From: Stenopsyche tienmushanensis
Taxonomy: Eukaryota; Arthropoda; Insecta; Trichoptera; Stenopsychidae
Length of the DNA: 64,000 bases
Assembly: GCA_008973525.1 (NCBI GenBank)
Contig: WACJ01000042.1
Location: forward strand, 124,001 to 188,000
Direction: 5' to 3'
In this document: piece after piece, positions 58,480 through 64,000 of the stretch
Position numbering within the stretch: the stretch's first letter is position 1
Layout of the letters: every line of letters begins with the position of its first letter
Program-made: the position numbers and the translations under genes
Notes under the pieces: generated by a model
The model's database searches: none
What the model saw: only the letters and a program-made list of their open reading frames with translations
Told to the model about the DNA's origin: nothing

Positions 58480-58765
58480 ATTTTATTCTGATTTACGATT
58501 TGAATAACGAATATTAAGTCTAGTAATTAAGTCGATCAGGCTCATGTATGTGTGGCAATTATTAAAATGTTAATTAAAAATCATGATATTTTTCCACTCT
58601 TTCATAGATTATCTCCTATTTAAAAAAAATCCTGTCCAAATAATCCTATCCTAATTTCAACAAGTGTAGAAGCCAAATGGAAAACCATCACAGGAAAAAT
58701 CATTACTCTGAGAAAGCTTCCTATGGTGTCAGAACCAAAATCTCCTCCCTCTGAAACGATCTTAC
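58480..58765 (+). repeat. dispersed repeat N
   Basis: 'acgatttgaataacgaatat', 'taattaagtcgatcaggctc', 'ccaaataatcctatcctaat', 'ttcaacaagtgtagaagcc' and 'gaaaaccatcacaggaaaaa' match 46150-46330 in order. Confidence 0.6.
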
Positions 58766-58889
58766 ATCTACCGAGTATCCTGACCGCTCCCCATTCCTAC
58801 GTATTCTCCAAAATTACTGCGATCGCATGCAGGTTTGTTTTGCTTTCGAGTGGCAGTGATAGGGGTTACCGGCCACGGTGGTCGAATTC

Positions 58890-60215
58890 TGATAGAAATA
58901 CTGTCATCTTAAATTCTGAGTGGGTATTTCATTCTACAGTGCCCACCCGTAAAACCCCAGAGGGGCAAGTCAGTTTGCTAATCATGCTGCTGGAGTAGCT
59001 AAGCTTACATGAATTTGGAGCACGGCTTACCCTGTGTTGCCGATTACAAGAGGAGTAGGAAGATTTTTTACAAAAGGCGACACCACTATCTTCAACAGCC
59101 TAGTACACACAGAGAAAAGCACGACCAGGAAGCTAGAGATGGGCGTTCCGCAGGGATTCGTCCTGGGGCCCACTCTGTGGAACGTCCTCTACGTCAAGAT
59201 GCTGATAATAAAGATGCCACACTGAGCATAAGACGTACCATAAACGAGGTAATACACTCGATCCTTCTGTACGGAACCCCGATATGGCATGAGTCGCTCA
59301 GATACGAAATTCACAGTAAAAATCTGGCTAAAAAGCGGGGTCCAGCAACAGGGAGCGCTCCGAGTCACCGCAGCATACAGAACTATATTTGAAGAAGCGG
59401 TGCTCATGATCGCTGAAATCCCCAGGCAAAGAAGAGAGCCTTGGATTACGAAGATCCTAAAAACCTCCCAACGAACATCACCAGAAACTGAGGGAAGCCT
59501 GGTGAGATAATTGCAGCAAGGGAAGATGTACCCACCGACTTATCCTGGTCATAAGTCAGTGGAGGGCCTGGAAACCGGCCGGTGAAACGACTTACCTCTT
59601 GACTCATGTGCTCACTGGGCATGGATGCTTCGGTGTGTAGCTGAAGCGGATTGGCAAAGAACCATCCGCAATGTGCCGCCACTGTCAAGTGGAGGTCGAT
59701 GACGTAAAGTACACTACCAGTGGCTGTGAGGCTTAGGCACCTCAGAGAAAACTGCTGCCCAGAGACCTTTAGCGCGATTACGTTGAAGAAATTCAAGTGC
59801 CAAAGAGGACAGTGAAAGAGAGAGGCATAAAGCGCCTCTTCAACATTAGAATAGGTCCAATTACCCAAGAACAGACTACCTGTCCTCTTGAAGCAATGTG
59901 GAAAACAATACCAAGGGGGCAGAGAATGACAAGAGAGGGGTTTAGTCAGTAAGAATCTGACACTACCCTGTGATTAAACCCAGGTTGTCTTATGCAAGAT
60001 TCTCCTCCCATAGCAAAAAAAAATACTACAGATGTCCAAACCAATATGAATACCATGGAAAAGGGAGAGCCCTTGCATTCCAAAATCTGCTACAGCTCCC
60101 TTCAAGCTGAAATTGATTTCGCGTTAGTATTCCCTGATTTATTTTTTAGTTCGCCTTATTTTCTTCTTCTCCAACACACCTTCTGGTGCACGTAGTCTGA
60201 AGTTGGTCTCTGAAA
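58890..60215 (+). mobile_element. LINE remnant (R1/Jockey-type) with B-type flanks
   Basis: The left flank 58915-59105 and right flank 60040-60215 match the start and end of the B copy at 21990-22645. Between them lies a reverse transcriptase remnant and further frames resembling LINE C-terminal sequence (C-R-H-C-Q near 59670). This is the only B locus that contains protein-coding LINE sequence, so it is the best guide to what B is. A poly(A) tail is not obvious. A 140-codon minus frame (59446-59868) is antisense read-through. Confidence 0.7.
59110..59440 (+). pseudogene. reverse transcriptase pseudogene lacking the catalytic box
   Basis: Frame 1 gives L-E-M-G-V-P-Q-G-F-V-L-G-P-T-L-W-N-V-L-Y (59130-59195), motif 4 of LINE reverse transcriptases with the usual VPQGSVLGP changed at one residue. 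The protein then jumps to RRTINEVIHSILLYGTPIWH in a second frame (59231-59290), which belongs to the thumb region. It continues to QQQGALRVTAAYRT and F-E-E-A-V-L-M-I-A-E-I-P in a third frame (59350-59425). The section between, which carries the YADD catalytic aspartates, is absent. Deletion plus two frameshifts make it non-functional. Confidence 0.82.
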
Positions 60216-60279
60216 TACTGGTAAGTTGTTGTCTATTTGATCACACCGTGTCACCTTAAATATGTTATTTTATTTGTGG

Positions 60280-60560
60280 CGAGATTACAGCTATCAGCCA
60301 GCGGGAAGAGCATCTTCCCACAACCAAGGTCAACCGATGACTCCCATCTCGTACACGGACTAAAAGCCGTGCACGGGCTATACGAGATATATCTCGTCAT
60401 TTTAGACACAATTTGTCAGCAGGGCGGCAAAAGATGTCACTGTTAAATTGATACATTGCGTCTGAAGAAAGACAGAAGATGTCACAGTTAAACTAGCGAT
60501 TAAATCTGTACAAATCAACAGGGGCGTTGAATAAAGATGCCACTTTGCCCACGCAATAGC
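60280..60560 (-). mobile_element. LTR, family C
   Basis: On the minus strand: 'ctattgcgtgggcaaagtgg', 'gatttgtacagatttaatcg', 'tgacatcttctgtctttctt', 'gacgcaatgtatcaattta', a palindromic 'acgagatatatctcgt', then 'gtgggaagatgctcttccc'. It matches 57100-57330 through the first two thirds. The LTR end and primer site are missing. Confidence 0.75.
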
Positions 60561-62677
60561 TATTTATTTTATTTACTGTTAAAATATAATGTTATCCTTA
60601 TATAAAAAGAAGTAGAACAAAATTAATAAATGCGCACCATGAACTTGACCTCAAAATTCAAATGAGTTATTTCTTATTTCCGACTAATAATATTTTTTTA
60701 TGTTCCAAAAGTAGAGAAGTAGGAAGAATTACATTAACATTTCAAATTTAAAGTCTTATGTTGCTTTAGAATTTTTGCATTCTTTCTGAGTGAGGCGAAT
60801 CTTTTGCGTTCTCGCAGACTGTCGTCGATATTTTATCTTGTGGCTTCCATTATTTATTTTTTTTGCATGAAATGATCAAAAAGTGAAAGGACAAAGTTTG
60901 TTGGATAAAGAAAAAAAATCTCCAAACTTAGATCTTTGTCCTCAGGAGTAATTTCCGTGTAACTCATGAACTTGGTCCATATCAGATGCCACTTTGAAAA
61001 AAGTTTTGAAAAGGCATTGTGTGAAATACAATTTTGCGTATTTATCTTTCCACAACAAAAAGGGATCATTTTATCACTTTAAAAAAAAAATTCAACTACA
61101 AAATGCCTTTGATCCTTCTCTACTTTACGCATTACTCCGACTATAAATCTTTTTTGGGTCAACTTTGATATTGAACTAAAATTTTGCGTTTACAAAATGT
61201 TTCAGATTTTCTCGTCGATATAGTTTGTTAAGTGCATTTTATAGAATTAATGAAAGCAGATTCTTAAGCCATAAATTTACAAATCGGTGTATTCTTCCAG
61301 GTCACCGAGTTTCTATGCTAAAACGTAAAAAGTTACAGTAAACAAGACGATAAAAGCGAAAATGTATGTTCAAAATACGTTTAATTTATTGAGTTATTAG
61401 GGTGATGCATAAGTTATCGACCTTTGGCAATGGATGCTTTAAAAAAATATTTAATTTGATCTTTTGGCATTTTTGTAAATATATCCTTCTCGTCTAATCC
61501 CTCAGATTTCGCAGATAGAATTTTTACATCTATGCAATAAATAGAAGCTTGTTTAAGTATTATATATCTTTTATTAACCACCATTTGACCGTTAACAATC
61601 CGATTACGAACGAACCCGCGTGCAAAGCAGTCTATCTTAAAGTGCACGTACACTTAAGATCAGAAGTGGGAATATTGACCCAATTGCACTAATATTTAAA
61701 CCTTGTTAATTAGGCTAATGGCAGCGATCCTTTAAAAAGAAGTTCGTTAATATTTTAATACTATTAGCTGTGTAAGAATTTTATTTCTTTAAGATTTAGC
61801 TTAGCTTAATCGAATAATTTTCTACGATATTATAAAGTAATAAATTGATTTATCTTCCTTTTAAATTATACATGAAGGCTGTATATTAATTTGAGCTGCT
61901 CAAAGGGATTGTCGATATGTATGTTGAAAATATCTCCAAAGCGAGAGCCTTTGGGTCGAAGATTCCCCATGGCAAATCATCAATCATATCTCAGAATCCT
62001 TATCGTATGGTCCTACAAAGCCATAATAAGATCCAAAACTGCGACAAATTTATGAACAGAGCCGCACCGAGGCCCCTTAGAAATTTGCACCATCCATCAC
62101 CTCTCCTGCAGCTCGCAGCCACCCATTCACCGACGGGCTTATGAAATAATTCTACTTCGTCAGCATTCCAGCAAAGTTTCAACTTTCCACAAAAGACCTA
62201 TCCGAACAGAAACTTGATAACGTACAATACATCCGCTACACGGCCATGTGTGTATCCTCCAAGGTGGAAAAACACATGCAAAACATTCGGGGTAGTAAAG
62301 ACGATGACCTTAGAACAGGATTTTATAGCTTTGTATAAACATTATCACGGGTCGTTTAAGATTCACAAAGGGCTAATGTTTGTGATGTTCTTATTTATGC
62401 ATGATGGCTTATGCCTCAATGGGCTCTTGTCTCGTTCAAAAAGTTTACCGCCATTTTGGGGATGAAAACGCAGACTAAAAAGTAATTAGCGACCCTGGAA
62501 TGATGTCGACACCATACGCGTACATCTAATTTATAAATCATCAAAGGGATGGTCGCTGAATAAAGAATTTAAGTTTCCTATTTATATTAGGTGTATCGAT
62601 AAGTCCTTGCCGACTTTGATAGACGTCTGTTTGAGCCCAGCTTGTACCCAGCCAGTGAAGACAGCATATTAACAAGT
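60561..62677. other. AT-rich DNA; short C fragment at 61605-61672
   Basis: 61607-61625 'gaacgaacccgcgtg' also occurs at 44712 in a C LTR, and 61655-61669 'agatcagaagtggga' resembles the primer site, so a very worn LTR end may lie here. The rest is unrecognised. A 75-codon plus frame (61917-62144) and its antisense are not supported. Confidence 0.4.
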
Positions 62678-62991
62678 TGTAGCGTGGGCGATTTACCATC
62701 CCCATGTAGTAACGCTGTTAATCTGAGCAATGTGTTATTTTAACAGGGCCATCTCTTGTTGCCACACAGAGATATTGCATCATTGTTATTAAAGGCGGAA
62801 GTCGGGAGAGTCGTGGGTTAGCCTTGGCTGCGGGAAGTCGTCCTTCCTGCAGCCAGATCTCTCTCTCGTGTAGAATAAATACTTATTTAGAGAAGAGAGT
62901 CTTTTTATTCGATTGCCAGCAACATCACGGCCCAATAGAAGAACGGACCCATGTGCTCTGCCCCTGAGAACGCCCCCACCTCAACGTTACA
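62678..62991 (+). mobile_element. LTR, family C, complete or nearly so (314 bp)
   Basis: Starts TGTAGCGTGGGCG and ends AACGTTACA. It contains 'aacgctgttaatctgagca', 'ttggctgcgggaagtcgtcc', the CT run, AATAAA at 62875-62880, 'gagaagagagtctttttatt' and 'gagaacgcccccacc'. It carries both outer ends with no primer site after it, so it fits a solo LTR left by recombination. A clear five-base target duplication is not visible. Confidence 0.82.
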
Positions 62992-63057
62992 AAAAAATGT
63001 TTTTTTTTTATGTTTGAAAAATTTCTTAGAACTGACAAACTCTTACATTTTGATGAC

Positions 63058-63300
63058 AACATATTTGAGAGCCATAATAGAAACAGATTCTCGATTAAGT
63101 ATCGAAAAATCATCCCAGAGGATGCATTCACTGTGGTCGACAGCTCAAGAACATTTAAAACGTATCAAATAGACTAATCGAATAGGGATTTGGATGCCGC
63201 ACGAACTGTATGACGATAACAATGGAGAACGATGAAACACGTGTAATTTTTTTCGTTGTCAAGATGTCAATGGTCTTCGCTGAGACAATAACCCTTTCTG
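63058..63300 (+). pseudogene. mariner transposase relic, N-terminal domain
   Basis: LRAIIETDSRLSIEKSSQR then S-T-A-Q-E-H-L-K-R-I-K (63058-63170) has the spacing of the second helix-turn-helix of mariner transposases. After a stop comes N-R-I-G-I-W-M-P-H-E-L (63175-63211), the WVPHEL-type motif, and a further stop precedes N-T-C-N-F. The catalytic core cannot be traced beyond this, and no termini were found. It lies about 65 bases beyond the C LTR end. Confidence 0.68.
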
Positions 63301-64000
63301 ACTCCGAAACCTGGTTCAGGAAATGAAAATGGGAAGAACTTCCACACCCTCCACATAATATAAATGCATTGATCCAAATGAGGTTAAAAACACAAAATGA
63401 GAAATATTTCTCATTTCGAAGACATAATTGCAATAATTTAAGACTATGGCTGAACAAAGGGATGAAACTCGCAATGAAACGTAATGCGTCTATTTCAAAG
63501 TATTTAAACGATACGCAATTAAATAATAATAAACGCCCCACGTGTTTTTAATGAGCACCATTAATGTTTACGTTGAAAGTTTCGCTAACCCATCATTAGC
63601 GGCGCGTGATTTCATTAAATCTACAAATTTAATCATTTTCTTAATATAATCTTATTGCCATGGATATAATTTACTTTTCGCTATCTAAGCAAGAGGACAC
63701 TTAAACAATCTTAATGTAAAATTTTAAGCTAGGCTTAATAAAGGCTAAGTATTCATAATTTGACTTTAGGGGTGTCTAATTTATTTCGGTTGTGACCCTC
63801 CTCGGTGCGGGGTGTATTTGCGTTTTTCACGGGCAATAAACGAATGGGCCAGGAGTTTTAATTCGCTACCCTTCAGACAAATAAACAAGTTTCTGCTCCG
63901 TGGATGCTCTTTTAAGAATCGCAAAATATTAACATCGCCTTTTTTGCCGAAGGACGATTTTCTTTGTTGCGACACGGACGCACAATGGTGATCATAAAAT
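63301..64000. other. no recognised gene
   Basis: The 128-codon minus frame 63155-63541 is antisense to the mariner relic and AT-rich sequence. The 64-codon minus frame at 63781-63975 is unrecognised. Confidence 0.4.

Noticed and set aside
63155..63541. 128-codon minus-strand open frame
   Set aside because: Antisense to the mariner relic and AT-rich sequence; no recognisable protein.

Overview
The window looks like a gene-poor, AT-rich stretch of an arthropod genome, most likely an insect. The longest open frames are 154 codons or fewer. No bacterial-style operon, no RNA gene, no CRISPR array and no host protein could be recognised. Everything identifiable is mobile DNA or its decay products: four mariner transposase relics, a CR1-like LINE fragment, a second LINE with an R1/Jockey-type reverse transcriptase, LTR-retrotransposon LTRs, a small TA-flanked MITE family and several unnamed dispersed repeats. 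The arthropod call rests on the mariner and LINE families and on an LTR primer site matching the 3' end of a leucine tRNA.

Repeat families were defined by comparing the window with itself. A is a MITE with TA flanks (4.2, 5.7 and 54.8 kb). B is a GC-richer repeat linked to a LINE (12.7, 22, 26.8, 39, 42.5 and 58.9-60.2 kb). C is an LTR beginning TGTAGC and ending GCTACA or similar (0.4, 12.9, 16.5, 24.8, 34, 39, 40.3, 44.6, 51, 57, 60.3, 61.6 and 62.7 kb). D and E are modules found downstream of or near B (15.9, 18.2, 39.8, 43 and 48.5 kb). F, G, H, I, J, K, L and N are smaller families.

Layout. 0-12 kb: A elements, a perfect hairpin, satellite-like tails and the H pair. 12-17 kb: B, an LTR and an internally deleted mariner with intact ends, then D and an almost complete C LTR. 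17-24 kb: mostly single-copy DNA plus one long B copy. 24-28 kb: two mariner relics, a fold-back C arrangement and a scrambled B cluster. 28-39 kb: almost nothing recognisable. 39-49 kb: B/C/E/D mosaics, a 280-bp tandem duplication and the CR1-like LINE. 49-57 kb: F, C, H and A copies. 57-64 kb: C, the LINE with a deleted reverse transcriptase, another C LTR and a last mariner relic.

No genes cooperate here in a pathway. The interest lies in transposon history: insertions beside and into each other, LTR ends arranged head to head around primer-binding sites, and internal deletions that leave non-autonomous copies. Several non-repetitive blocks of higher complexity (near 14.4, 17.6, 25.5, 41 and 53.4 kb) could be cis-regulatory DNA, but that is inference only. 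All identities are by eye; no database search was possible.
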